Source: Staphylococcus pseudoxylosus
Lineage (GTDB): Bacteria; Bacillota; Bacilli; Staphylococcales; Staphylococcaceae
Reading direction: 5' to 3'
Assembly: GCF_003697915.1 (NCBI RefSeq)
Contig: NZ_RCVN01000003.1
Coordinates: 1-64,000, forward strand
Length of the DNA stretch: 64,000 nt
This document shows positions 27,903 to 37,796 of the stretch, one piece after another. The notes under the pieces are model-generated. The model did not search any database. It saw only the letters and a list, made by a program, of their open reading frames with translations, and was not told where the DNA came from. Made by a program: the position numbers and the translations under genes. Every line of letters starts with the position of its first letter. Position 1 is the first letter of the stretch.

Positions 27903-29789
27903 GTGGCTGATAAAAACGAGATACTGGCACAACACATTTTAGATGCAGTGGGCGGTGAAGAAAATATTGTCAATAGTACGCATTGTGCTACGAGATTACG
28001 TTTAGTATTAAAAAGATCAATTCCTGATGCTAAACAAAAGGTATCAGGAATCGAAGGTGTTGTCACAGTCGTAGAAAATAACGGACAATTCCAAGTCGTA
28101 ATTGGTAATAATGTTGGTGAAGTATTTAAATCTTTTGAAGATTTAACAGGTGAACGTCAAAACGATAACAATGATCACTCTGACAACAAAGGTTCTATAC
28201 TCAATAGAGTCATTGCAACCATGTCTGCAGTATTTGCACCATTCATTTATATTTTAGCTGCAGCAGGTATTTTACAAGGTTTATTAATTGTCATAAATCT
28301 TATTATTCCATCGTTTAAAGACACAGGGACTTATGAAGTATTTAACTTTATGTCCTGGGCACCTTTCACTTTTTTACCAATATTTATTGCTATGACAGCT
28401 GCTAGACATTTCAATGTCAACGTCTATATCGCTGTCGCTTGTACTGCTGCACTTGTTAGTCCTGATTTAACTAACATAATTGAAAGGATACAGGATGGAG
28501 AAGCAATCAAACTGTTCGGCATCCCTTTAACAGAAACAAGTTATACGTCTTCTGTTTTACCACCACTATTCTTAGTATGGATACTTTCTTACGTTGAAAA
28601 ATATTTGAATAAATGGATTCATGATGTGGTTAAACCTTTATTCACACCATTTTTAAGTATTGTCATCATGGTACCAATTACATTACTAGTTATTGGACCT
28701 ATCACAACAATAGCTGCACATGGTATTGCAGGAGGATTTAATTATCTTGTAGACGTCGCACCATGGTTAGCAGGTGCCCTTATTGGTGGTTTATGGCAAG
28801 TATTTGTCATTTTCGGAGTACATTGGGGGATTACACCTATGGTACTAGCTAACTTTGAACAACATCAAAGCGATGCCTTCCAAGCTTTCCAAACCATTGC
28901 TGTAATTTCACAAATTGGCGCTGTTATAGGCGTCTTAATCAAGGCTAAGCGTACAGAGATTAAACGTGTAGCTTCATCAGCAGGTATTACAGGCATATTC
29001 GGTATTACCGAACCATCAATGTATGGGATTAACTTACGCTTCAAAAAACCATTTATTATCGCATGTATAAGTGGTGCAATTGGTGCTTTTATCGCTAGTT
29101 TCTTTAATCCTAAATACTATGCATACGCTGGCTTACCAGGACCTATTACAATCGTTAACGGTTATAGTGCTGATAATCCTTCATCAATTTGGGGAATCAT
29201 AATCGGATCAATGGTTGCTATACTCTTACCGATTATTTTAATTCAATTTTTAGGATATGGGGACGATACAACTGAAGAGGTTGATAATAAAACCGACTCA
29301 ACAACTAATGTTCAAAACACAGACACGCCTTTAGAAACGATTGCCTATGCACCTATTGAAGGACAAGTCGTATCGCTTTCAAAGGTTAACGATCCTATAT
29401 TTGCTGAAGGTATGATGGGAGAAGGTATAGCTATTAAACCTGAAGGTCAAACCGTCCATGCCCCTTTTGATGGTGTTGTAAGTATGGTTGCAGCCAGTAA
29501 ACATGCTATAGGGATTACTTCTTCAACAGGAGTAGAATTATTGATTCATGTTGGTTTAGACACTGTTCAATTGAACGGAGAAGGATTCAACATTTTAATT
29601 AATGAAAATGACTCAGTACAACAAGGTCAACAGATATTAAAATTCGATAAAGCCTTACTTGATTCAAAAAATTATGACAGCATTATCCCTGTTATTATAA
29701 CTAATTCTGTTGAATTTAGTGAGACTATAGCAACAAAAGAATCAAACATAACTACAAACGATGAATTACTCACTGTCATTAACAAATAA
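27903..29789 (+). CDS. bglP: PTS beta-glucoside EIIBCA permease
   Basis: This complete fused permease of 629 codons imports and phosphorylates aryl-beta-glucosides or cellobiose-like sugars. The EIIB domain (1-85) has [14 protein letters not shown]. The EIIC domain (about 100-450) includes GITEPSMYGINLRF. The EIIA domain (about 480-625) has the His site LLIHVGLDTVQL. GTG at 27903 is the preferred start, nine bases after AAGGAG; the ATG two bases earlier is out of frame. It leads the operon with the GH1 gene 24 bp downstream. Confidence 0.9.
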   Translation: MADKNEILAQHILDAVGGEENIVNSTHCATRLRLVLKRSIPDAKQKVSGIEGVVTVVENNGQFQVVIGNNVGEVFKSFEDLTGERQNDNNDHSDNKGSILNRVIATMSAVFAPFIYILAAAGILQGLLIVINLIIPSFKDTGTYEVFNFMSWAPFTFLPIFIAMTAARHFNVNVYIAVACTAALVSPDLTNIIERIQDGEAIKLFGIPLTETSYTSSVLPPLFLVWILSYVEKYLNKWIHDVVKPLFTPFLSIVIMVPITLLVIGPITTIAAHGIAGGFNYLVDVAPWLAGALIGGLWQVFVIFGVHWGITPMVLANFEQHQSDAFQAFQTIAVISQIGAVIGVLIKAKRTEIKRVASSAGITGIFGITEPSMYGINLRFKKPFIIACISGAIGAFIASFFNPKYYAYAGLPGPITIVNGYSADNPSSIWGIIIGSMVAILLPIILIQFLGYGDDTTEEVDNKTDSTTNVQNTDTPLETIAYAPIEGQVVSLSKVNDPIFAEGMMGEGIAIKPEGQTVHAPFDGVVSMVAASKHAIGITSSTGVELLIHVGLDTVQLNGEGFNILINENDSVQQGQQILKFDKALLDSKNYDSIIPVIITNSVEFSETIATKESNITTNDELLTVINK

Positions 29790-29792
29790 TAA

Positions 29793-31256
<1,464 letters not shown>

Positions 31257-31269
31257 ATATATGCACAAT

Positions 31270-31309
31270 AAGAAGGACCGAAGCATAAATATATGTCTCG
31301 GCCCTTCTT
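31270..31309. terminator. Bidirectional terminator after bglA
   Basis: AAGAAGG and CCGA pair with TCGG and CCTTCTT around a bulged stem and a loop near 31285-31295. It lies between the bgl operon and the convergent small gene. Confidence 0.75.
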
Positions 31310-31310
31310 A

Positions 31311-31487
31311 TTATTGTTTAAACTTACTTAATATGTGTAATCCATAGTCAAAAATACCATATCCAGCTAATGTACGTAATACCCATTTCAATGTATGATT
31401 GGGTACTAATTTTTCAGTTGCTATGATAGCTGGTATAAAAGTACTAAAAGAATATAATCCAAGTACTTTAATATATCGTTTTTTCAT
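31311..31487 (-). CDS. Small 58-residue hydrophobic protein, unknown
   Basis: Reading the minus strand from ATG 31487 gives MKKRYIKVLGLYSFSTFIPA and on to ILSKFKQ, 58 residues and a stop. GAGGTG stands seven bases before the start. There is a hydrophobic stretch at about 7-24 and a second, amphipathic one at about 37-52, so membrane association is likely. It ends against the shared terminator. I do not recognise a family. Confidence 0.6.
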   Translation of the reverse strand: MKKRYIKVLGLYSFSTFIPAIIATEKLVPNHTLKWVLRTLAGYGIFDYGLHILSKFKQ

Positions 31488-31576
31488 TTAGACACACCTC
31501 TTTTCACTCCCTATTATATCTAAAAGAGTGGTGTCCTAACTGCGACATTTTTAACATTTCTTTGACTTTTATGCTT

Positions 31577-32050
31577 TTAGTTATTTTCAACTAATCTTGC
31601 CAAGTTGTCAAAAGTACTATTCATACCTTCTTCAACACCCATATCCAACAACTGTTGTGCTGCTTTAGGGTCTGGTAATTCGGCTGTAGATTGAAGCGTT
31701 GTAGTACCATCATCATTTTCTGTCAGATGAATGATATTATGCATACCTGCCATCTTTTCATCTATATTGCCATCTTTATCAGCAAAATAATCATTATAGT
31801 CAATTTTTTGGGGTTCAACAACGTCGTTATACTGCGTCACTGTATAACTTGTACCTTGAGGTGCACGGATTGCAAAAAATGCACCACCTCCCGTTTGTAC
31901 ATCAAATTTATATACTTCTGTGGTAGCGCCTTGAGGGTGAAACCATTTTTCAAACAATGATTGATCTGTATAAGCGTTAAATATTTTTTGGGCTGTTGCT
32001 TTAAAGTCTCGTGTAAAAATGATTTTATTTTCGTCTATTTGAATACTCAT
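31577..32050 (-). CDS. SRPBCC/AHSA1-domain protein
   Basis: The 157-residue protein has the AHA1-type helix-grip fold (IIFTRDFKATAQKIFNAYTDQSLFEKWFHP at the start, then strands to the C-terminal helix). Such proteins bind hydrophobic ligands or act as stress and polyketide-related lyases; no specific function is known. It directly follows the HhH/NTF2-like gene, with no spacing, and shares its PadR-type operator. Confidence 0.8.
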   Translation of the reverse strand: MSIQIDENKIIFTRDFKATAQKIFNAYTDQSLFEKWFHPQGATTEVYKFDVQTGGGAFFAIRAPQGTSYTVTQYNDVVEPQKIDYNDYFADKDGNIDEKMAGMHNIIHLTENDDGTTTLQSTAELPDPKAAQQLLDMGVEEGMNSTFDNLARLVENN

Positions 32051-32644
32051 TTAAGATTCTCCTTCATTCATAATGATATATGATGTGATAGCTTTAACTT
32101 TAGCATCTTTACTGTGACTTTCAAATTTAAAAATGTCTGTAAAGTACACTATTGAGCCATCTTGTGCTATTTGAGTTCCATGTATCGCGCCAACTTTCCC
32201 ATGTGAAATATTATCCTTTACTTCTAGAGAGGCAATATTAACTTGATGATCTTCAAGCTCTTTATAAAAGTCATCAAAGCCTTCTAACTTAAAGCTACCC
32301 GGAACTTCCCATACAAAGTCATTGGTAACTAAGTTTGATAATTTCTTTTTATCAACTGTCGCTGAAGCGATTATAAATGTTAACATTGTCCTTCTCTTTG
32401 GCGCATTATCACAAGACAAATCACCTGTTAACTCAAATGGAACTTCAAAGTTTGTTTCATTTTTAAAATTCAAATCATTAGCTTTTAATGCTTCTTCAAG
32501 AAGTTCAATCGCTTTAGGACCAACTCCATGAATACCTAGTAGGGCAGTACGCTCGTATTTAGATACCGCTTCTAATGACTTCACCCCTAGATTATGCAAA
32601 GCATTAGTTGCTGGTTTACCTATCTTTGGTAAATCTATGGACAT
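32051..32644 (-). CDS. Helix-hairpin-helix plus NTF2/SnoaL-like two-domain protein
   Basis: The 198-residue protein joins an N-terminal helix-hairpin-helix module (LPKIGKPATNALHNLGVKSLEAVSKYERTALLGIHGVGPKAIELLEEAL, about 3-55) to a C-terminal NTF2-like/SnoaL domain (about 78-195). Start ATG at 32644 has GAGGAGG before it; the longer frame to 32707 would read through the operator. The combination suggests a small-molecule or stress role, but its function is unknown. First gene of the unit opposite padR. Confidence 0.75.
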   Translation of the reverse strand: MSIDLPKIGKPATNALHNLGVKSLEAVSKYERTALLGIHGVGPKAIELLEEALKANDLNFKNETNFEVPFELTGDLSCDNAPKRRTMLTFIIASATVDKKKLSNLVTNDFVWEVPGSFKLEGFDDFYKELEDHQVNIASLEVKDNISHGKVGAIHGTQIAQDGSIVYFTDIFKFESHSKDAKVKAITSYIIMNEGES

Positions 32645-32705
32645 AGCATCGACCTCCTCTTTTATGCTTACTATACCCAAATTAGTAACAATTAATTTCC
32701 ACCTC

Positions 32706-32772
32706 AACTATCTTATTATAAAAGATAGTTGACAAACCTAATTTCCTTTACTATCTTATATAGTAAGATAGT
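32706..32772. promoter_or_regulatory. Twin palindromic operators between padR and the divergent operon
   Basis: Site 1 (32706-32730): AACTATCTT, 7 bases, AAGATAGTT, both arms perfect. Site 2 (32750-32772): ACTATCTTA, 5 bases, TAAGATAGT, both arms perfect. The shared ACTATCTT...AAGATAGT core, 44 bp from copy to copy, covers the promoters of both directions. This is the form of PadR-family operators, so the adjacent PadR protein probably controls both transcripts. Confidence 0.8.
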
Positions 32773-32787
32773 GAGAAGAGGGATGTC

Positions 32788-33126
32788 ATGTCAGTTTCAA
32801 ATCAAATGATGAAAGGATTGTTAGATGGTGCAATTTTAGGTCTAATTGCTCAAGGAGAAACTTATGGCTATGAAATTTTAGACAAATTGAAATCTCAGCA
32901 ATTCCCTGAAATTAGTGATGGTAGTATTTATCCCGTATTATTAAGATTAAGTAAAAAAGGATATATAACTTCTAATTCAAGAAAATCAAATACAGGCGGT
33001 CCACAACGTAAATATTATAGTATCACAACAGAAGGCAAAGAAGAATTAGCTAATTTTATTTACAAGTGGAACTATTTAAATAATGGTATGAACAATTTAA
33101 TGAGGAGTGTTTATGATGTTGAGTAA
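32788..33126 (+). CDS. PadR-family transcriptional regulator
   Basis: The 112-residue winged-helix protein (GLLDGAILGLIAQGETYGYEILDKL...YPVLLRLSKKGYITSN) has a short C-terminal helix, i.e. the compact PadR-s2 form. It is followed with overlap by a membrane protein carrying a HAAS-like head, a frequent PadR partner. Two operator copies precede it, so autoregulation is likely. Confidence 0.88.
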   Translation: MSVSNQMMKGLLDGAILGLIAQGETYGYEILDKLKSQQFPEISDGSIYPVLLRLSKKGYITSNSRKSNTGGPQRKYYSITTEGKEELANFIYKWNYLNNGMNNLMRSVYDVE

Positions 33127-33895
33127 AAAAGCAGAAGATTTCTTATTAAAATTAAGAATCGAATTATTATTTCGTGGGAAAGATGAACATGAGGTAAATA
33201 CAATTGAAGAGGAATTACGGGACCATATTACAATTGCTGAAGAAAATAATGAAAATATCGACGCTCTATTAAACACACCTATTAAGTCTTACGCAGACAA
33301 ATTCTCAACACATTTAAATATGACACAAGGTTTGTTCAAATATATTTTATATTTCATATCCTTCATGTTTATTATGACGACAATTCCTAGAATGTTAGAT
33401 AATTCTTTTCAGTTAACGGTTGCTTTAATTTGTTATTTCCTCTTTATTTTTTTGGGATCATTTATCTTTATTTTATACTTTGCCAAAAAAGTAATTATGC
33501 GCTGGGGAGACAGCAAAATAACTTATACTATTATTGGAATTTCATCTGCAGCTATTTTTGGTATATATATATTAAGTGAATACTTATTACGCAACTACCC
33601 GCTTTATATAATTTGGTCACCTAATCAAACAACGAATTTCACACTAGGATTAACGCTCTTATTATTAACAATGCTGACTTGCTTTATTTTAAAACAAAAA
33701 TTTTATGCTGGTCTTATTCTATTGTTATGCATACCCAATCTGATTGGTACAGTATTTACAGGCGGTGACTTTACGAACAAAGACTATGTAATTATTTCTT
33801 CAATTGTCTTACTGATTATATCTTGGAGTTTTATCATTTATACAATTATCAAATATTATCGCGACAAAAAGTTAAATGACCCAAATCAATCGTAA
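33113..33895 (+). CDS. Membrane protein with N-terminal HAAS-like domain
   Basis: The protein of about 260 residues starts with a cytoplasmic helical head (LSKKAEDFLLKLRIELLFRGKDEHEVNTIEEELRDHITIAEENNEN) resembling HAAS domains, then has about seven hydrophobic segments. ATG 33113 with GAGGAG is the best start and overlaps the padR end by 14 bases. Genes of this kind are usually co-transcribed with PadR regulators and are thought to transmit envelope signals; that role is inferred. Confidence 0.7.
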   Translation: MMLSKKAEDFLLKLRIELLFRGKDEHEVNTIEEELRDHITIAEENNENIDALLNTPIKSYADKFSTHLNMTQGLFKYILYFISFMFIMTTIPRMLDNSFQLTVALICYFLFIFLGSFIFILYFAKKVIMRWGDSKITYTIIGISSAAIFGIYILSEYLLRNYPLYIIWSPNQTTNFTLGLTLLLLTMLTCFILKQKFYAGLILLLCIPNLIGTVFTGGDFTNKDYVIISSIVLLIISWSFIIYTIIKYYRDKKLNDPNQS

Positions 33896-33926
33896 GTATA
33901 AGTGAGAGAAGATAAACTCGAACTAC

Positions 33927-33959
33927 CGCGTAACCATCGCGGAACCATCGCGCAAGCAT
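33927..33959. repeat. Three tandem 11-bp GC-rich repeats
   Basis: CGCGTAACCAT, CGCGGAACCAT and CGCGCAAGCAT follow head to tail, in an otherwise AT-rich spacer downstream of the HAAS gene. The composition stands out from its surroundings. Function unknown. Confidence 0.7.
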
Positions 33960-33994
33960 CCATGCACAGTCAAAATCATAAGATATTTATATAA

Positions 33995-34033
33995 AAAGGA
34001 CTAATCCGAATTAAAAAAACGGATTAGTCCTTT
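33995..34033. terminator. Bidirectional terminator, same stem as at the left end
   Basis: A perfect 14-bp stem pairs AAAGGACTAATCCG with CGGATTAGTCCTTT. The inner ten bases equal the hairpin stem at 97-124. It separates the PadR operon from convergent yceI. Confidence 0.85.
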
Positions 34034-34088
34034 GTTTTGAGAATAAGTATTATGACTATGACTCATTCTACTATATTTAAAAACTGTA

Positions 34089-34604
34089 TTAGTCTTCTAA
34101 AGCAAATTCTAAACTTACTTGGAATAATACATCTTTACCAATCATAACGCCACCTGTTTCAAGTGCTTGGTTAAATGTAATTCCATATTTTTCACGATTA
34201 ATTTTACCATTAACGATAAATCCAGCTGTTGTAGCACCATTTAATGGATTTTTACTTTGGCCTTCATATGATAAATCAAAAGTTTCTTCATTTGTTACAC
34301 CTTTAATTGTTACATTACCTGTAACAGATGAATCATCCGCTTTTGTTAATTCAAATTTAATTTCAGGATGGTTTTCAACATCTAAGAAATCTCCACTACG
34401 TAAATGACCGTCACGATCTTCTACACGTGTATCAATTGAATTAGCGTTGATAGTGAAATCACCTGATAATGAACTTAAATCATTTAAGTCACCCTCTAAA
34501 TTTGCATCAAATTCTGTAAATCTACCTTTAATATTAGATATCATTAAATGTTTAACCGAAAATTCAACTACTGAATGTGCTGGGTCAAAATTAAATTTTG
34601 TCAT
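34089..34604 (-). CDS. YceI-family lipocalin-like protein
   Basis: The 171-residue protein is a YceI beta-barrel that binds isoprenoid-like lipids (MTKFNFDPAHSVVEFSVKHLMIS...GDFLDVENHPEIKFE...GKINREKYGITFNQ). No signal peptide is present, so it acts in the cytoplasm, as in other Firmicutes. ATG 34604 with GGAGG is the start; the 25 codons upstream are not supported. Confidence 0.88.
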   Translation of the reverse strand: MTKFNFDPAHSVVEFSVKHLMISNIKGRFTEFDANLEGDLNDLSSLSGDFTINANSIDTRVEDRDGHLRSGDFLDVENHPEIKFELTKADDSSVTGNVTIKGVTNEETFDLSYEGQSKNPLNGATTAGFIVNGKINREKYGITFNQALETGGVMIGKDVLFQVSLEFALED

Positions 34605-34774
34605 TATAAATATACCTCCAAAGTATTTAAGTTTTATTGATATACTAATGATATCAACTATATAATATATATCAACCATAAAAGCTTATTTTCTTTGTTA
34701 CTTTAAATTTTATTCCCTTTAAACAGAAATTTATGCATTCAAAATATAAAATTTAAATGTAGGTATAATGATTT

Positions 34775-36319
34775 TTAGTGCGCCAACATCTCTTCTTTGA
34801 TTTCAGTTTCCGTTAATTTTTCAGGGTAATAAGTTGGCCAGTTATCTAGTTCTTTTAACACTTTATCTTTGTCATTACCTGTAAAAATATGGAAGTGTTC
34901 TGTCTTCTTAGGCGCTATATTATGATCGCTAAATTGAACATATTTTGGTAATGCTTTATTATCATCTACTAATTTATATGTGTATCTAACGCCTCTATTA
35001 CCTTTTTCATATTTCAAAATATCTTTACCATCGTAACTATATTTTCCAGTGATATCTTTACCATTTTTGTTAAATGTAATTGTATCGTCAGTAATTTTTA
35101 TCTTATCTACATCTGTTTTATACCCTTTATCATAGTATGCCTTATATGCTTTAGTAGTCATAGTGTCATCATCTTCAGCTTTATGTTTCATCACCTCGTC
35201 TAAAATGCCATCTTTGAGATAAGGATAAACCGATTGCCAATCTCCTTTATAATCAGATAATGCTCTATCTTTAACTTGTTTATCTTTAAAATAACCATCA
35301 GAAATAGCCTTATCATGTTTTGATTCATGCTTATCATCATCACTATGGATATTGTCACTTAATGCTTTATCAATATTTTTAATGTTCTCTTTCATTAATT
35401 TTTGATAAGTTAAATTTTCATCTTTTTGCTGTTCTTTATTCAATGATTCCATATTATAGAATTTTAATGGTTTCGCTGATGTTTCTTTTCTTATAGTATC
35501 TGTCACTTTATTAGATACATTATCTTCGTATAATATATATTTGGCACCTGATTCTTTGATTTCTTTGACAATTTTAGTAAGTGCTTTTTGTGATGGGTCT
35601 TCTGCATTCATATTCTGAACGCCTTTTTGAACAAAGCCATATCTATCAGCTAGATAACCAATAGATTCATGTGAAATAAATACAGTGTTGCCCTGCTTCT
35701 TATTACTCGTTTCTTTCATCTTCTCATCTATGTTTTTTAATTCGTCATTTAATTTATTGTAATTTTTTTCATAATACTTCTTGTTATCAGGATCTTTTTT
35801 AATCAATTCATCTTTAATTGCTTTTGCAAAAACTTGATTATATTGAGGATCTAGCCAAACATGTGGATCATATCCACCATGATGGTGGTGTTCACCCTGT
35901 TCGTGTTCATGCTCCTCTTCATGTTCAGATTCACCGTGACTATGTTGATCAGTGAGCAATTGTGATTTGTCTAATTTATTTTCTAAAGATAATTTCTTGT
36001 CATCTTTTTTAATTGTAGCTGCAACTTTTTTTGCAACAGGATCTAAATTATCGCCAGTATACACAAATAAATCCGCTTTTGAAGCATTTATAATATCCTT
36101 TTGCGTTGGTTCATAACTATGTAAATCTGTGCCCGCTGGATAAATAGACTCCACTTCTACATGTTTGCCACCAATTTCTTCAGCAAATGATTTTAAAGGA
36201 AATACGGTCGTATTAACTTTTATTTTTTCGTTTCCCTTATCAGAATCAGCTTTGCCACACCCTGCTAGCACCATTACTAAAGCTATCAAGCTAAACATGA
36301 TATATGTATATTTTTTCAT
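34775..36319 (-). CDS. adcA: Zinc-binding lipoprotein AdcA with ZinT domain
   Basis: The 514-residue ABC-transporter receptor captures zinc outside the cell. The lipobox is VLAGC (Cys 21). The cluster A-I ZnuA-like domain (about 30-320) has a long His/Glu loop (about 127-150, HSHGESEHEEEHEHEQGEHHHH), then HVWLDP. The C-terminal ZinT domain (about 330-514) has KKTEHFHIFTG. This two-domain design is typical of Gram-positive AdcA. No permease or ATPase gene is adjacent, so partners are encoded elsewhere. Two Zur-type boxes precede it. Confidence 0.93.
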   Translation of the reverse strand: MKKYTYIMFSLIALVMVLAGCGKADSDKGNEKIKVNTTVFPLKSFAEEIGGKHVEVESIYPAGTDLHSYEPTQKDIINASKADLFVYTGDNLDPVAKKVAATIKKDDKKLSLENKLDKSQLLTDQHSHGESEHEEEHEHEQGEHHHHGGYDPHVWLDPQYNQVFAKAIKDELIKKDPDNKKYYEKNYNKLNDELKNIDEKMKETSNKKQGNTVFISHESIGYLADRYGFVQKGVQNMNAEDPSQKALTKIVKEIKESGAKYILYEDNVSNKVTDTIRKETSAKPLKFYNMESLNKEQQKDENLTYQKLMKENIKNIDKALSDNIHSDDDKHESKHDKAISDGYFKDKQVKDRALSDYKGDWQSVYPYLKDGILDEVMKHKAEDDDTMTTKAYKAYYDKGYKTDVDKIKITDDTITFNKNGKDITGKYSYDGKDILKYEKGNRGVRYTYKLVDDNKALPKYVQFSDHNIAPKKTEHFHIFTGNDKDKVLKELDNWPTYYPEKLTETEIKEEMLAH

Positions 36320-36332
36320 TTCTAAACCCCCA

Positions 36333-36353
36333 AATAGTAATTATTACGATTTA
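36333..36353 (-). promoter_or_regulatory. Zur box proximal to adcA
   Basis: AAATAGTAAT, T, ATTACGATTT differs from the staphylococcal Zur consensus (AAATCGTAAT, N, ATTACGATTT) at one base. It begins 14 bases upstream of the adcA ATG and overlaps the leader near the ribosome site. Zinc-loaded Zur would repress. Confidence 0.85.
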
Positions 36354-36399
36354 TAATTATAAGCTCCTTTTTTCTAAAGTGCAATAGCAAATAGAGAAT

Positions 36400-36420
36400 T
36401 AATCGTAATTTTTACGATTT
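36400..36420 (-). promoter_or_regulatory. Second Zur box upstream of adcA
   Basis: TAATCGTAAT, T, TTTACGATTT has two differences from the 21-bp Zur consensus and lies 67 bp upstream of the first box. Two boxes should give tight repression of adcA when zinc is plentiful. Confidence 0.75.
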
Positions 36421-36438
36421 AAAATATATTAAAAAAAG

Positions 36439-36483
36439 CGACATAACTGGACTTATATAGCCTAATAAGTCGAGTTATGCCAC
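36439..36483. terminator. Hairpin between the DsbA-like lipoprotein gene and adcA
   Basis: CATAACT and GACTTAT pair with ATAAGTC and AGTTATG with one mismatch in the stem. It lies upstream of adcA and downstream of the thioredoxin-fold gene on the minus strand, for which it is the likely terminator. Confidence 0.55.
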
Positions 36484-36545
36484 TCCAATAAAACATTTTA
36501 TTATAAATTTTAGTATTTTTTTGTATATTATACATACAATTATGT

Positions 36546-37148
36546 TTATTTATCTAATATTTCTTTATAATTTTTAAATTTATAAGGGTCTTCTAATTTT
36601 TCACCGCCAACATATACAGTTGGTGCTGTTTCAACATGATTTTCTTTAGATTGCTGTTGATCTTTCTTTGCAGCCTTCCAAGATTTACTGTCTGTCGTTG
36701 TATATTCCTTTTTAATTTTATCTTTCATATCTTGGTTTATCGGTAATTTATCTATTTGATTATCTACTAATGATTTATTAATCCATTCCTTTTCAGAATC
36801 TGGCTGCTGCTCAAACATTAACTTTTGAAACGTTAAATATTGATCAGGTGCAACGTGCTGAACCGCGTGACCAGCTCTCGAACCTATAATAGAGTCATCA
36901 CCTAAAAATGCCATATTTACGAATTGATAATCTACCTTGTCTTGGTCGATATATTCTTTTTTTAATTTAGGCATTACATTAGTTTCTACCTTTTTACAGT
37001 ATGGACATTTAAAATCACCGTATTCGATTATTTTAATTTTGCCATTTTCATCCATTTTATCATTTTTATGTACATGTTGATCATTTGAACATGCTGTGAC
37101 TAATATCATAATAGCTACTAATCCCATACATAACCATAACTTTTTCAT
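36546..37148 (-). CDS. DsbA-like thioredoxin-fold lipoprotein
   Basis: The 200-residue lipoprotein has a signal ending in the lipobox VTAC (Cys 20) and a DsbA-type domain with active-site CPYC (48-51) in IEYGDFKCPYCKKVETNVMPKL and the cis-Pro loop ETAPTVYVGG. It is probably an extracytoplasmic thiol oxidase or reductase attached to the outer membrane leaflet. It sits between a DUF4467-like lipoprotein and AdcA. Confidence 0.85.
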   Translation of the reverse strand: MKKLWLCMGLVAIMILVTACSNDQHVHKNDKMDENGKIKIIEYGDFKCPYCKKVETNVMPKLKKEYIDQDKVDYQFVNMAFLGDDSIIGSRAGHAVQHVAPDQYLTFQKLMFEQQPDSEKEWINKSLVDNQIDKLPINQDMKDKIKKEYTTTDSKSWKAAKKDQQQSKENHVETAPTVYVGGEKLEDPYKFKNYKEILDK

Positions 37149-37190
37149 ATTCCTATTAGTACACCTCTAACTCATTATTTTATTTTTTTG

Positions 37191-37559
37191 TTATTCTTCC
37201 AGATTCATATTTTCTTCTTTATAGTCTGGTTCATGTTTATGCAAGTAACCTTTAGAATTAAAATCTTTTATATATTTGGCCTTTCCATCTTTAAACTTAT
37301 AAGTATAATAATGAACTTCCTCATCATTTTTTAATGGTTTATAAGCAATTGTAACGTGTTTTCCTTTTTCATTAACGTAGATATTAGCATCTTTTTTATC
37401 GAATTTACGCTCGACATCGCCTTTATGTTGATTAGCAAGGTTTTTTTGATATTGCTGTTGCTTATTTACTGCCTTATCTATTTTATCAGCATATTTTCCA
37501 CTGCTACATCCAGCAAGTACCAGTCCAAATATAGCAAGTAAAATCAATATCTTCTTCAT
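37191..37559 (-). CDS. Small lipoprotein, DUF4467 (cystatin-like fold) family
   Basis: The 122-residue protein has a lipobox VLAGC (Cys 18), a charged helix (YADKIDKAVNKQQQYQKNLANQ) and a beta-rich rest (VERKFDKKDANIYVNEKGKHVTIAYKPL...VHYYTYKFKDGKAKYI) as in staphylococcal DUF4467 lipoproteins. No biochemical function is known. It lies 42 bp upstream of the DsbA-like gene and is probably co-transcribed with it. Confidence 0.7.
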   Translation of the reverse strand: MKKILILLAIFGLVLAGCSSGKYADKIDKAVNKQQQYQKNLANQHKGDVERKFDKKDANIYVNEKGKHVTIAYKPLKNDEEVHYYTYKFKDGKAKYIKDFNSKGYLHKHEPDYKEENMNLEE

Positions 37560-37796
37560 AGTATAAAACTCACTCCTAAAACATATCTACCTCAAGTAGA
37601 TATTTTAATATACATTGTCACCGTAAATCTTATCATACACCGAATATATAAAATATACTATATTAATCTGTTATTAAACACATGGTTTCCCATAAAAAAG
37701 CGTTGCAAAACTTATGATATAAAACAATATTTTGGTATAATGAAAACATATCACACAACTTATTATTGTAATATTGTCATTTAAGGAGGGAAAACA

